A stretch of DNA of 64,000 nt, taken from contig NZ_CP048410.1 in NCBI RefSeq assembly GCF_019357415.1, forward strand, positions 3,064,501 to 3,128,500, in the 5' to 3' direction. Under the pieces are notes generated by a model. It did not search any database, was not told the origin of the DNA, and was given only the letters and a program-made list of their open reading frames with translations. Source of the DNA: Gramella sp. MT6 (lineage in GTDB: Bacteria; Bacteroidota; Bacteroidia; Flavobacteriales; Flavobacteriaceae). Shown here one piece after another: positions 7,953 through 16,249 of the stretch (within the stretch, counting starts at the first letter, position 1; each line of letters begins with the position of its first letter). Position numbers and translations under genes: made by a program.

Positions 7953-9233
7953 ATGAATATGGAAGAAGGACTTATAGACCTGATCTGTTTTTTTGAAGAG
8001 TTTTTTGTGAAGCACGGCATGAATGCCACCTTTGCTCAGTATTTAAATCTTTTGATCAACCTTATCATTTTAACCCTGATTATCCTGGGGATTAATTACC
8101 TGATCAAACACTTTATCATTGAAACCTTCAAACTTTTCACGAATAAGACCAAGACTACTTTTGATGATTTTCTTATTAAAAGTAATTTCCCAAGATATGT
8201 TGGGCGTTTTCTACCACTTTTCGTTATTTATGAGTTATTCCCCTTAATCTTTTCTGAATTTCCCGAAGTACTCAAGATCTTCTATTTTGGCTTTAAGATC
8301 TATGTTATTATTCTGGTTATCTGGATTTGCCGAAGTATACTTCGATCCACAAGAAATTACTTAAAAACAAGGCCGGAATTCAATGATAAGCCCCTTGAAA
8401 GTTTCAGTCAGATCATCATGATCTTCATCTGGATCATTGGCCTGATGTTCATTTTTTCTGAGATCACAGGGAAATCTGTAGTTGGATTTGCCATTTCTTT
8501 AGGTGCGGCTTCGGCCGTTATTTTATTGATCTTTAAAGATACTATTCTTGGTCTGGTGGCCTCTATTCAGGTGTCTGTAAATGATATTGTAAGGATCGGT
8601 GACTGGATAAGTTTTGAAAAATATGGAGCAGATGGTACGGTAACAGAGATCAACCTGGCCACCGTAAGAGTCCAGAACTGGGATAATACCTATACTACGA
8701 TACCTACTTATAGCCTTATATCAGATTCTTTTCAGAACTGGAGAGGAATGCAGGAATCGCCGGGTAGGAGAATTAAGCGATCTGTCCTTATCAAACAAAA
8801 TTCGGTTAAGTTCCTTAGTACCGAGGATATAGAAAAATTAAAAAGAATTAAATTAATTGCTCCTTATCTGGACAATCGCCAGGCTGAAATCGATAAGTAT
8901 AATGAAAGCAATAATATCGATAAAAGCTTGCTCATAAACGGCAGAAATCAAACAAATCTAGGGGTTTTCAGGAAATATGCAGATTCTTATTTACGAGAAC
9001 ATTCTGCAATTCATAAAGAGATGTACCTTATTGTTCGTCACCGTGAACCAACGATGAACGGGATACCTTTAGAAATTCTTTGTTTTAGCAGGGACAAACG
9101 CTGGGAAAATTATGAGTATATTTCAGCCGATATTTTCGACCATCTCATTGCGGCTATTCCGTATTTTGATCTTAAAATCTTTGAAGCACCGTCTGGAGAC
9201 GATATTCTTAGTTTTCTGGGAGAAAAGCATTAA
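7953..9233 (+). CDS. Mechanosensitive ion channel, YbdG-like MscS family
   Basis: This 426-residue inner-membrane channel has transmembrane helices at about 25-50, 80-105, 108-130, 150-170 and the pore-lining helix near 176-205 (GFAISLGAASAVILLIFKDTILGLVASI). The MscS beta domain follows (VNDIVRIGDWISFEKYGADGTVTEINLATVRVQNWDNTYTTIP). QNWRGMQESPGRRIKR is a signature of the E. coli YbdG subgroup, which opens under hypo-osmotic shock and modulates other MscS channels. It is preceded directly by the DUF3817 gene and followed after 18 bases by the membrane-anchored hydrolase. Confidence 0.92.
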   Translation: MNMEEGLIDLICFFEEFFVKHGMNATFAQYLNLLINLIILTLIILGINYLIKHFIIETFKLFTNKTKTTFDDFLIKSNFPRYVGRFLPLFVIYELFPLIFSEFPEVLKIFYFGFKIYVIILVIWICRSILRSTRNYLKTRPEFNDKPLESFSQIIMIFIWIIGLMFIFSEITGKSVVGFAISLGAASAVILLIFKDTILGLVASIQVSVNDIVRIGDWISFEKYGADGTVTEINLATVRVQNWDNTYTTIPTYSLISDSFQNWRGMQESPGRRIKRSVLIKQNSVKFLSTEDIEKLKRIKLIAPYLDNRQAEIDKYNESNNIDKSLLINGRNQTNLGVFRKYADSYLREHSAIHKEMYLIVRHREPTMNGIPLEILCFSRDKRWENYEYISADIFDHLIAAIPYFDLKIFEAPSGDDILSFLGEKH

Positions 9234-9251
9234 GCTTAACCAATACTAATT

Positions 9252-10355
9252 ATGAAATTAAAACCTTTCCTTCAGGGCTTCGGTATACTAGCCGTAATGA
9301 TTACACTAATCCCGCTTATCGCCGCAGATTTCTGGTGGATAAGGATGTTTGATTATCCGCATATTCAGTTAACCCTTCTCACATTAACCGCTATTGCTGC
9401 GTATTTTTTCAGGTTTGAAATAAAATCATGGAGAGATTATACATTTATGGCGGTCCTTGTCACCTGTTTTATCTTCCAGTTTATGAAGATATACCCCTAC
9501 ACCCCATTTTCACCATTTGATGTTGGAGAACCTACAGAAGCGGTAAATAAGGAAACAGGCTTTATGCTTTTAACTTCGAACGTACTTCAAAAAAATAAAG
9601 AGACAGGCCTTCTTGTGGAGGAAATGAAAAAGCTCAATCCCGATGTTGCTATATTTACTGAAACAGATTCAAAATGGAACCAGGCAATAAAAGCAGGTTT
9701 GGGATCTGATTATCCTTATAAAGTTGAGGCACCGCTAGATAACACTTACGGTATGATCCTTTACTCTAAGCTGGAACTTATAGATCCAGAGATCAAATAT
9801 ATTGTTGACGATAGTATTCCATCTATACATACAGAAATTGTATTAAGGTCTGGAGACAAGATACAACTGCATGCTATTCACCCTACACCACCAATGCCAC
9901 AGCATAATCCATCTTCGTCTGACAGGGATGCTGAAATGATGAAAATTGCACTGGAATCCCTGGATTCTAAAATCCCGGTAGTGGTGATTGGGGATTTCAA
10001 CGATGTGGCTTGGTCAAATACCGTTAGTATGATGCAATCTGTTGGAGAATTACTGGATGTGAGAAAAGGACGCAGTTTTTATAACACTTTCGATGCGACG
10101 AGTTTCATCATGCGATGGTCTTTAGACCACATATTTGTTTCTGAAGAGTTCCGTGTAAAGAATATAAATACAGGCAGTGATATTAAATCTGACCACTTCC
10201 CGTTTTATGCCGAATTATTTCTGCAACCTGAACTTGCAGAGGAGCAGAAACCAACAAAAGCTACTGAAGAACAAATAAAGAAAGCAAGGGAACAAATTGC
10301 TGAAGAAGAGAAAGAAAATGCCGAAAAGGGACAGAATGGCTCTAGCAACCAGTAA
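9252..10355 (+). CDS. Membrane-anchored endonuclease/exonuclease/phosphatase-family protein
   Basis: The 367-residue protein has three N-terminal membrane helices (about 8-30, 36-55 and 63-80). An EEP (exonuclease-endonuclease-phosphatase) domain spans about 95-320, and a charged, Lys/Glu-rich tail covers 325-367. EEP residues are present: Asn near 101 (LLTSNVLQKN), Glu in TETDS, the GDFND motif at 247-251, LDHIF and the final SDH at 313-315. The domain presumably faces the periplasm, where it could cleave phosphodiester bonds in DNA, lipids or inositol phosphates; the substrate is unknown. It sits between two MscS genes on the same strand, which suggests an envelope or osmotic role. Confidence 0.85.
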   Translation: MKLKPFLQGFGILAVMITLIPLIAADFWWIRMFDYPHIQLTLLTLTAIAAYFFRFEIKSWRDYTFMAVLVTCFIFQFMKIYPYTPFSPFDVGEPTEAVNKETGFMLLTSNVLQKNKETGLLVEEMKKLNPDVAIFTETDSKWNQAIKAGLGSDYPYKVEAPLDNTYGMILYSKLELIDPEIKYIVDDSIPSIHTEIVLRSGDKIQLHAIHPTPPMPQHNPSSSDRDAEMMKIALESLDSKIPVVVIGDFNDVAWSNTVSMMQSVGELLDVRKGRSFYNTFDATSFIMRWSLDHIFVSEEFRVKNINTGSDIKSDHFPFYAELFLQPELAEEQKPTKATEEQIKKAREQIAEEEKENAEKGQNGSSNQ

Positions 10356-10418
10356 AAACTAACATTTCCTTGTGACAATCTATGTTTCCTTATTTATAAT
10401 TTTAGGGAAAACCATAGA

Positions 10419-11336
10419 ATGCAGTATTCCATTCCCCTAGAAGCTGAAACCTTATCTGAGGCTTTTCAGAAATTCTATAGAAATTTCATTGAGCAATTAC
10501 CTGGTATTGGGCTGGGGCTTCTAATTATAATACTGGGAGTTCTAATTGGTATCTGGTTAGGAAAATTCTTTACCCGAAGAATATCGGCAAGAACATCAGA
10601 CCCTCTAATGAGCCGCTTCCTGGGTAAGGCAATTAGGTTTTTAACTATAATTACCGCAATAATGCTCGCCCTTAAGGCAGCTGGTCTTGGCGGTATAGCA
10701 ACAGGAATACTAACTGCTGCCGGTGCAAGTGCTGTAGTTCTTGGATTTGCTTTTAAAGATATTGGTGAGAATTTCATTTCCGGTATCATCCTGGCATTCA
10801 ACCGTCCTTTCGACGTGAATGATACAGTGGAGATAGGAGAAAATTTTGGAAAGGTTAAAGCCCTGGAATTTAGATACACTAAATTGAAAACCTTCGACGG
10901 GAAAGATGTTTATATCCCAAATAGTGATGTCTTAACCAAACCAGTTACGAATTATACTGAGGATGGTTTTTTTCGATGGAGTTTTAATGTTGGTATAGCT
11001 TACGAAGATGATATTGCCGGAGCCAAAGAAACCATTTCTGAGGCTCTAAAATCAGAACCTATGGTCATTGAAGATCAGGAGCATAGGAATTTTGTGGTTG
11101 AAGATGAGTTAGCGACCAGCACGATTATCCTGAAAGTCTATTTTTGGGTAGATACCAAGGATTTTAGAATGCAGGCAATGAAAACTAAAGGTAATGTGGT
11201 TAGAACTGTTAAAGAAGCTCTGATGAAAAATGGATATTACCTACCTGCAGATATTCAGGAGATCAAAATTTACGGTAAAGAGAAAGATTTCCCCGTTCGT
11301 TTAGATCAAAATCATGGCACTCGAGAAAAAGGCTGA
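10419..11336 (+). CDS. Mechanosensitive channel of small conductance (MscS family)
   Basis: At 305 residues this is the classical compact MscS with three membrane helices: 27-48, 68-88 and the pore helix in GLGGIATGILTAAGASAVVLGFAFKD at about 89-114. The Gly/Ala packing pattern is typical of TM3. The beta domain (FNRPFDVNDTVEIGENFGKVKALEFRYTKLKTFDGKDVYIPNSDV) and the alpha/beta vestibule domain complete the fold. It releases small osmolytes during hypo-osmotic shock. The ATG at 10419 lies 63 bases after the hydrolase stop, so it may share that transcript. It differs from the YbdG-like channel upstream and is not a tandem copy. Confidence 0.94.
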   Translation: MQYSIPLEAETLSEAFQKFYRNFIEQLPGIGLGLLIIILGVLIGIWLGKFFTRRISARTSDPLMSRFLGKAIRFLTIITAIMLALKAAGLGGIATGILTAAGASAVVLGFAFKDIGENFISGIILAFNRPFDVNDTVEIGENFGKVKALEFRYTKLKTFDGKDVYIPNSDVLTKPVTNYTEDGFFRWSFNVGIAYEDDIAGAKETISEALKSEPMVIEDQEHRNFVVEDELATSTIILKVYFWVDTKDFRMQAMKTKGNVVRTVKEALMKNGYYLPADIQEIKIYGKEKDFPVRLDQNHGTREKG

Positions 11337-11338
11337 TC

Positions 11339-11725
11339 TTACTTCAGCCTGTCTTTTACATATTCAATTTCGGTCTTGCCATGCGCTTTAGGTTTTCCAT
11401 GTTCGTCTAAAGCTACCATCACGATCTTATCTATAGAGATGATTGTCTCCCGGGTCATTTTATTACGCACCTCACATTTTAGCGTCAGTGAGGCAGTTCC
11501 AAACTTTTTAACTTCAATTCCAATTTCAACAATATCACCTTGATGAGCTGAACTTTTAAAGTCTATCTCACTCATATATTTAGTAACCGTTTTAGGATTT
11601 TCCAGTTGGACTATGCTATAAAGTGCGCACTCTTCATCTATCCATTCCAGTAATCTACCTCCAAATAAAGTTCCGTTTGGGTTTAGATCCTGTGGTTTAA
11701 TCCATTTTCTTGTATGAAATCTCAT
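11339..11725 (-). CDS. Acyl-CoA thioesterase (hotdog fold, YciA/BACH type)
   Basis: This 128-residue single hotdog-domain enzyme hydrolyses acyl-CoA thioesters in the cytoplasm. The N-terminal LNPNGTLFGGRLLEWIDEECALYS stretch is the hotdog helix with the N-x-x-G-x-x-F-G-G motif and the acidic residue used in catalysis by the YciA/BFIT group. The second half shows the typical I-E-V-x-V-K-K-F-G-T-x-S-L pattern. Chain-length specificity cannot be read. It converges with the MscS gene with only two bases between their stops. Confidence 0.88.
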   Translation of the reverse strand: MRFHTRKWIKPQDLNPNGTLFGGRLLEWIDEECALYSIVQLENPKTVTKYMSEIDFKSSAHQGDIVEIGIEVKKFGTASLTLKCEVRNKMTRETIISIDKIVMVALDEHGKPKAHGKTEIEYVKDRLK

Positions 11726-11849
11726 TGTTTTTATTTCGAAATTAAACAGAAAAAGGCAGTAAATAAAAGAGGACTCATAGAATTATCAAATAATGAAAGA
11801 GACCTAAATAATTTTCAGATTCCAAAAATTTAAAAAGAAATAAATATGA

Positions 11850-12266
11850 TTATAGAAATTGTTGAGCTACGTTAATGATCTCATCATGATCGAACGCCAG
11901 GTCCATATTGTGAAGTTTTTCAATCTCAAACCAACCTGCATCCTCAGCATCATCTGATGGACTAAGATCCTCTTCACAAAAGATACGGCTAAGAAAACCT
12001 ATAGAAATTGTATGACCTCTTGGGTCTCTGCCCGGTTTACCAAAAGCCTGTACTTGCTGCATAGACTCCACCTTTACACCCGTTTCCTCTTTAAGTTCTC
12101 TTTTTGCAGCTGTTTCCAAATCCTCCCCTTCTTCTACAAAACCGCCTGGCAGGGCCCACTGACCTTTAAAAGGTTCTTTTTTTCGCTGAATTAATAAAAC
12201 TTTGAATTGGTTATTTACTTTACAGAAAACAACGCTATCTACTGTAACTGATATTTTTTGTCCCAT
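11850..12266 (-). CDS. NUDIX hydrolase
   Basis: The protein has 138 residues. The complete NUDIX box G-x5-E-x7-REL-x-EE-x-GV runs from Gly42 to Val64 and binds the divalent cation that supports pyrophosphohydrolysis of nucleoside diphosphate-X compounds. The preceding QWALPGGFV and the SIGFLSRI strand fit the ADP-ribose pyrophosphatase/YjhB-like group. The C-terminal winged helix found in NrtR regulators is absent. The substrate is therefore only a guess. It is 48 bases upstream of the dehydrogenase gene on the same strand direction but is transcribed after it. Confidence 0.92.
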   Translation of the reverse strand: MGQKISVTVDSVVFCKVNNQFKVLLIQRKKEPFKGQWALPGGFVEEGEDLETAAKRELKEETGVKVESMQQVQAFGKPGRDPRGHTISIGFLSRIFCEEDLSPSDDAEDAGWFEIEKLHNMDLAFDHDEIINVAQQFL

Positions 12267-12314
12267 ATTAAATTGTTTTAGGAAACCTTATTATTACTTG
12301 AACTCCCTGCAGGA

Positions 12315-13667
12315 TCATTTAAAATAAACGGTTTTTTTATTTACAAATTCCTGTATACCATCTGCTGATAATTCTCTCCCGTACCCTGATATCTTGGTTC
12401 CACCAAAAGGTAACCTTGGATCACTTTTTACCAGCTCATTAACGAAGACAGCGCCATCTTCAAATTCCGGAACTATCTTCTCTGCAAAATCCATATCCTC
12501 GGTGAATATGGATACTCCTAACCCAAAATCGGAAAGATTGACCAGATCTATTGCTTCCTGGTCTTTTTTAAAGGTGGTGACACCAATTGCAGGTCCAAAA
12601 GTTTCTTCACGAAACATACTCATTTCTGGAGTAACATTGGTAAGTACAGTTGGTTCCAAATATGCTTTATCTCTTTTACCTCCCAGGATGATCTTCGCTC
12701 CTGCCTTTACCGAATCCTGAATTTGTTTCTCTAAGTCTTCAGCTAGATCTTCTCTTGCGAGAGTACCTATAAAAGTATTTTCATCTAATGGATCGCCGCT
12801 TTTCAATTCCCTTACCTGCCTAACGAATTCGTCTATAAATTCATCGGCAATACTTTCATGAAGAATAAGCCTTTTCCCGGCAATACAGCTTTGTCCCGTG
12901 TTCTGAAATCTTGCCTGTACACAAGTTTTAACGCTTTCCTTTAGATCTGCGTCCTTAAAAACCACGAGGGCATTACTGCCACCAAGTTCAAGGACAGATT
13001 TTTTGATCTCACTTCCTGCAGTTGAAGCCACGGCAGCTCCAGCTGGTTTACTACCGGTTAGGGTTACTGCTTTAACTCTCGGATCTTTGATTATCGCCTC
13101 AATTTTACTACTTCCAAGAACTAAATTTTGAAAACATGCATCTGGAAAGCCTGCTCGTTCAAAAACCTTCTGGATATTATTAGCAGAACGCATTACGTTG
13201 CTCGCATGTTTCAAAATACCAATATTACCGGCCATTAATGCTGGTGCTGCAAATCTGAATACCTGCCAGAAAGGATAATTCCACGGCATTACAGCCAGCA
13301 CTACTCCTATCGGTTCGTATGAAACATAGCTTTTCGCAGCGTCTGTATGAATATTCTTTGAAGATAAATGTCTTTCGCCATTTTCTGCATAATATTCACA
13401 TACCCATGTACACTTTTCTATTTCTGAAACAGCCTGTGAAATTGGTTTTCCCATTTCCAGACTAATATCCCTGGCATATTCTTCTTTGTTCTTTTTAAGT
13501 TCCTCAGCAGCTTTAAGCATAAGATCTGCGCGATCTTTAAAGCTTGTCTTACGCCATTTTTTAAATCTCTTGTCTGCTTTTTCAAGAGCTTCATCTATTT
13601 CCGGTTTTGTAAGTTCTTTGAACTTCTCTATCACTTCCCCGGTATATGGATTCTTAGATTCAATCAT
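12315..13667 (-). CDS. NAD(P)-dependent aldehyde dehydrogenase, succinate-semialdehyde type
   Basis: This 450-residue aldehyde dehydrogenase superfamily enzyme retains the catalytic residues Asn130 (PWNYPFW), Glu227 (LELGGSN) and nucleophile Cys261 (NTGQSCIAGKR). The short N-terminus (starting IESKNPYTGE) and 450-residue length match the compact bacterial succinate-semialdehyde dehydrogenase/GabD-related group (YneI-like), which oxidises succinate semialdehyde to succinate. There is no gabT or other GABA gene nearby, so the assignment of substrate rests on subfamily features only. The NUDIX gene follows 48 bases downstream. Confidence 0.88.
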   Translation of the reverse strand: MIESKNPYTGEVIEKFKELTKPEIDEALEKADKRFKKWRKTSFKDRADLMLKAAEELKKNKEEYARDISLEMGKPISQAVSEIEKCTWVCEYYAENGERHLSSKNIHTDAAKSYVSYEPIGVVLAVMPWNYPFWQVFRFAAPALMAGNIGILKHASNVMRSANNIQKVFERAGFPDACFQNLVLGSSKIEAIIKDPRVKAVTLTGSKPAGAAVASTAGSEIKKSVLELGGSNALVVFKDADLKESVKTCVQARFQNTGQSCIAGKRLILHESIADEFIDEFVRQVRELKSGDPLDENTFIGTLAREDLAEDLEKQIQDSVKAGAKIILGGKRDKAYLEPTVLTNVTPEMSMFREETFGPAIGVTTFKKDQEAIDLVNLSDFGLGVSIFTEDMDFAEKIVPEFEDGAVFVNELVKSDPRLPFGGTKISGYGRELSADGIQEFVNKKTVYFK

Positions 13668-13836
13668 TCTTCAAATTTCTTTTGCTATTATTTTAAATAT
13701 AACAAGATGGCTTTAAGATGAGAGACCGATTAAGACAGATTTAACTTGACAGTTGTTTATAACCGGTTTACAAGTCAAATTAAGGCATGGTAAATGAGAC
13801 ATTATATTTAATTATATTTAAGAAACAATACTTGCC

Positions 13837-14244
13837 ATGACTCCGAGAGATATTAACCTATTGGAACTCAGACCCGAGATTCCTTCCGCAAGAATTACCG
13901 AAAACATGAGTGCAGACGAACGATTTCAGAATGAAACGCTTCGGCCTGTCGTTAAACTTCAGAACGATTTGCTTCTCGCTGCTTTTAGAAATTACATCAA
14001 TAAGCACAAGAATAAGTTCTATGAGCTTAAACTTGAAAAAAGACTGGAGTATATCGAAAATACGATCCAAAGGGATATAAAGTTCAGAAACAGTTTAAAA
14101 GGTATGATCATTGGACAATTCACACTGGAAGAGTATGAAAGATATATTCAGAATTCTTCTGCTTTGAATAAAAGAATGATGAATATTGTTAGAGAAAGAC
14201 TACAGAGCAATATCCAGCTGCTAGAACGCGATATGGCGTACTAG
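13837..14244 (+). CDS. Conserved flavobacterial protein (often mislabelled glyoxalase)
   Basis: This 135-residue helical protein is charged and has no membrane segment. The opening RDINLLELRPEIPSA, the middle SADERFQNETLRPVVKLQNDLLLAAFRNYINKHKNKF and LKGMIIGQFTLEEYERYIQNSSALNKRM are, as I remember, highly conserved in Flavobacteriaceae. Database entries sometimes call it glyoxalase, but none of the metal ligands or beta-alpha-beta repeats of that fold are visible. The function is unknown. Its last 24 bases overlap the end of the DUF3307 gene on the opposite strand. Confidence 0.75.
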   Translation: MTPRDINLLELRPEIPSARITENMSADERFQNETLRPVVKLQNDLLLAAFRNYINKHKNKFYELKLEKRLEYIENTIQRDIKFRNSLKGMIIGQFTLEEYERYIQNSSALNKRMMNIVRERLQSNIQLLERDMAY

Positions 14245-14952
14245 GAAACCAATTAGAATTGTGATCGTAAAGCTCATCAGGGTTCCTATGAGCACGTACT
14301 CGGTTTGCTTTCTCGCGCCGGTCTCAGATTTATCGCTAAAGCGTAAAATAGATTTTGCCGCGATCAAAAAGCCTATTGCTGAAAAATTTGCAGTTAGAAT
14401 AAAAGTTAGGACAAGAATTCTTTCGAAGATCCCTATATATCTACCCGCAGCGTCCAGACTATTCTTTCTAAGGTCATCCTCAACTTCACTTTGCCATCTT
14501 TTGGTAGCTTTTCCAATTAAGAATCCGGCGGGAAAAATAATGAGCAGGTAACCGATTAGGGTAGCAAGTATAACCTCAGACTGAATTATATCTGATAAGT
14601 AAGAAAATATATTTGAAAAATTAGAAGTGATATATAACCAGGCAATCAGGATCGCAAAGAAATGTAGTAACTGGTCTGAAACGAACATTTTTAGATTATC
14701 CTTATCGAACTGCAACTTCCAGAGATCAACAAAAAAGTGAGTTACTCCAATAAAAATTGCAATATACCACCATTCTAAACGCATTAGAAAAACAAAAGTC
14801 AGGAAACCAGCAATGAAAGCATGCAGGTATAAGAATTTTGATTTTGATTTGTGATTACGTTTATGCCTAACCCATTTTGTTGGCTGGATCACAAAATCTG
14901 TAATGATATGCGCTAATAGTAATTGAAGAAAGATCAGTATGCTATTTTCCAT
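14221..14952 (-). CDS. DUF3307 family integral membrane protein
   Basis: The 243-residue protein has about six membrane helices. The start IFLQLLLAHIITDFVIQPTKWVRHKRNHKS matches the DUF3307 N-terminal signature (LLLAHLxxDFxLQ), and a basic stretch marks the cytoplasmic side. Further hydrophobic segments lie at about 42-75, 85-110, 125-145, 170-195 and 215-240. It overlaps the SatD-like gene by 11 bases, so the pair is translationally coupled. This pairing recurs across bacteria: the SatD-like protein is usually the regulator and DUF3307 the membrane partner. No biochemical role is known to me. Confidence 0.87.
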   Translation of the reverse strand: MENSILIFLQLLLAHIITDFVIQPTKWVRHKRNHKSKSKFLYLHAFIAGFLTFVFLMRLEWWYIAIFIGVTHFFVDLWKLQFDKDNLKMFVSDQLLHFFAILIAWLYITSNFSNIFSYLSDIIQSEVILATLIGYLLIIFPAGFLIGKATKRWQSEVEDDLRKNSLDAAGRYIGIFERILVLTFILTANFSAIGFLIAAKSILRFSDKSETGARKQTEYVLIGTLMSFTITILIGFLVRHIAF

Positions 14953-15613
14953 TAGAGAAATGTTCAGAAATGACTTTTTGATAACGGGCTATTAAAACTT
15001 CAATTGCATCCCAACCGGCAGCTTTTTTTCGTTGGTTAACGGCAGACTGGCTAATACCAAGTTCATCTGCAATTTCAGTTTCCTTAAATCCTTTCAAAAG
15101 ATAATAAATTACTTCCGCCGAAGCAGTACTCCATTTATCAGATAAGGTATCGAATAGGAAAAAAGAAGTGTTGAATTCTTCATTTAGATTATCATCTGAA
15201 GTCTTTAACTTCAATTTACGGTTCTCCTTTTTCATTTCGTCCAGGGTGCGTCCTGAAAATTGAAATGCTTCCCCATTTGATTCCAGAATGGATTCCCTTT
15301 TAAAATCATAGGTTCCAATCCCAATAGCCATTCTCAGATCTGCTTCACGCTTAAAAGCTTTATTACCATTAATACCCTTTAGATGCAACCTGTTAATAGC
15401 CGTTTTAAAAAGTAAAGCTAATGTAAGAGCTTCAGAAGGTTCATGAACTACACCCTGGAAACTATCGCCACGAAATATTCGAAAACCCGAGTCTTCTTTC
15501 GAAGTTTTCTCAATGGATTCAAATTCCTTGTTTAAGGTAATGATAACCTTTTCCAGCAAGTCCTTTGGATAGCTGGATGAGGATAATAGATCTGCTGAGA
15601 TTACTGCAATCAT
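14942..15613 (-). CDS. SatD-family regulator with C-terminal HTH
   Basis: A 223-residue protein, counted from the ATG at 15613. The N-terminal part (IAVISADLLSSSSYP ... RIFRGDSFQGVV) matches SatD proteins, which have a nucleotidyl-cyclase-like fold with a degenerate active site. Residues about 175-205 form a helix-turn-helix (LKGFKETEIADELGISQSAVNQRKKAAGW). A TTG two codons upstream is in frame but lies inside the promoter box, so the ATG is preferred. It is the first gene of a two-gene operon with the DUF3307 gene and probably controls it through the palindromes at 15631-15677. It is divergent from a GreA-like gene. Confidence 0.85.
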   Translation of the reverse strand: MIAVISADLLSSSSYPKDLLEKVIITLNKEFESIEKTSKEDSGFRIFRGDSFQGVVHEPSEALTLALLFKTAINRLHLKGINGNKAFKREADLRMAIGIGTYDFKRESILESNGEAFQFSGRTLDEMKKENRKLKLKTSDDNLNEEFNTSFFLFDTLSDKWSTASAEVIYYLLKGFKETEIADELGISQSAVNQRKKAAGWDAIEVLIARYQKVISEHFSNGK

Positions 15614-15616
15614 ATT

Positions 15617-15624
15617 CAAATATA
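15617..15624 (-). promoter_or_regulatory. -7 promoter box (TATATTTG) abutting the SatD start codon
   Basis: On the minus strand the box ends 3 bases before the ATG at 15613. Transcription from it would begin at or within a few bases of the start codon, giving a leaderless mRNA. The expected -33 position falls in the palindrome at 15631-15648, which has no TTG there. Confidence 0.55.
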
Positions 15625-15630
15625 ATAAAA

Positions 15631-15760
15631 ATAAGCTTAAAAGCTTATAAAATATATTTATAAGTCTAAAAGCTTATTTTAATGTAATATAAGGCTATAC
15701 CCTAAAGTGATTTTTTGATATTAAATATTTCCTAAATCTTCGATAAGCAATAATAGCTTA
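15631..15760. promoter_or_regulatory. Palindromic operator-like sites between SatD and GreA-like genes
   Basis: ATAAGCTT-AA-AAGCTTAT (15631-15648) is a perfect inverted repeat. ATAAGTCT-AA-AAGCTTAT (15660-15677) is the same site with changes in one arm, centred 29 bases away, about three helical turns. A looser relative, TAAGC-N7-GCTTA, lies at 15744-15760. The first overlaps the core promoter of the SatD gene. The simplest reading is binding by the adjacent HTH protein as an autoregulator, which is inference. Confidence 0.6.
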
Positions 15761-15796
15761 ACTAATTTTAAATTTCAATTTGAAAATAGAAATATC

Positions 15797-16249
15797 ATGG
15801 TAGCTAATAAAGAGGAGTTATATTACAAATGCCTGGATACTGTAAACAGGCAAATAGAGAAATATCAGAAGGAGATGGACCAGATAAGGGAATCCATGGA
15901 GAATAATGATGCCCATACAGATTATGACGAAGACGACAGTAAAGGGCAACTACTTGGAGACTTTGAAAAATATGCTGAATATCTGGACAATTCTACCAAA
16001 ATGAAGGAGAAATTAAGCCGTATAGATAAAAAACATTACACCGAGCAAATTGATTTTGGAAGTGTGGTGGAAACTTCAGAGAACTATTATTTTATTTCGG
16101 CAGCATTAGGAAAAATAGTACTGGACGAAGGAAGCACGGTTTATGCAATTTCCACCGACGCGCCAATTTACCAGGAAATGAAAGGTAAAAAAGCAGGTGA
16201 AAGCTTTACGTTCAACGATAAGGAACATAAGATCCTGAACGTGCATTAA
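15797..16249 (+). CDS. GreA/GreB-like C-terminal domain protein
   Basis: The 150-residue protein has a helical N-terminal half (1-85, likely coiled coil, Glu/Lys-rich) and a C-terminal domain (about 88-150). That domain (GSVVETSENYYFISAALGKIVLDEGSTVYAISTDAPIYQEMKGKKAGESF) has the FKBP-like GreA/GreB fold pattern, including the P-I-Y-x-x-M-x-G-K-K-x-G-E-x-F motif. Such proteins bind RNA polymerase near the secondary channel. The N-terminal half lacks the long antiparallel hairpin with paired acidic tip residues in the usual place, so it may modulate polymerase rather than stimulate cleavage. It is divergent from the SatD gene and its stop abuts that of the HD-domain gene. Confidence 0.75.
   Translation: MVANKEELYYKCLDTVNRQIEKYQKEMDQIRESMENNDAHTDYDEDDSKGQLLGDFEKYAEYLDNSTKMKEKLSRIDKKHYTEQIDFGSVVETSENYYFISAALGKIVLDEGSTVYAISTDAPIYQEMKGKKAGESFTFNDKEHKILNVH

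Noticed and set aside
13837..14244. Glyoxalase
   Set aside because: No metal ligands or vicinal-oxygen-chelate repeat is visible; the name appears to come from annotation transfer.
15614..15619. TTG start for the SatD-like gene
   Set aside because: The TTG is part of the TATATTTG promoter box; the ATG two codons later is the natural start.
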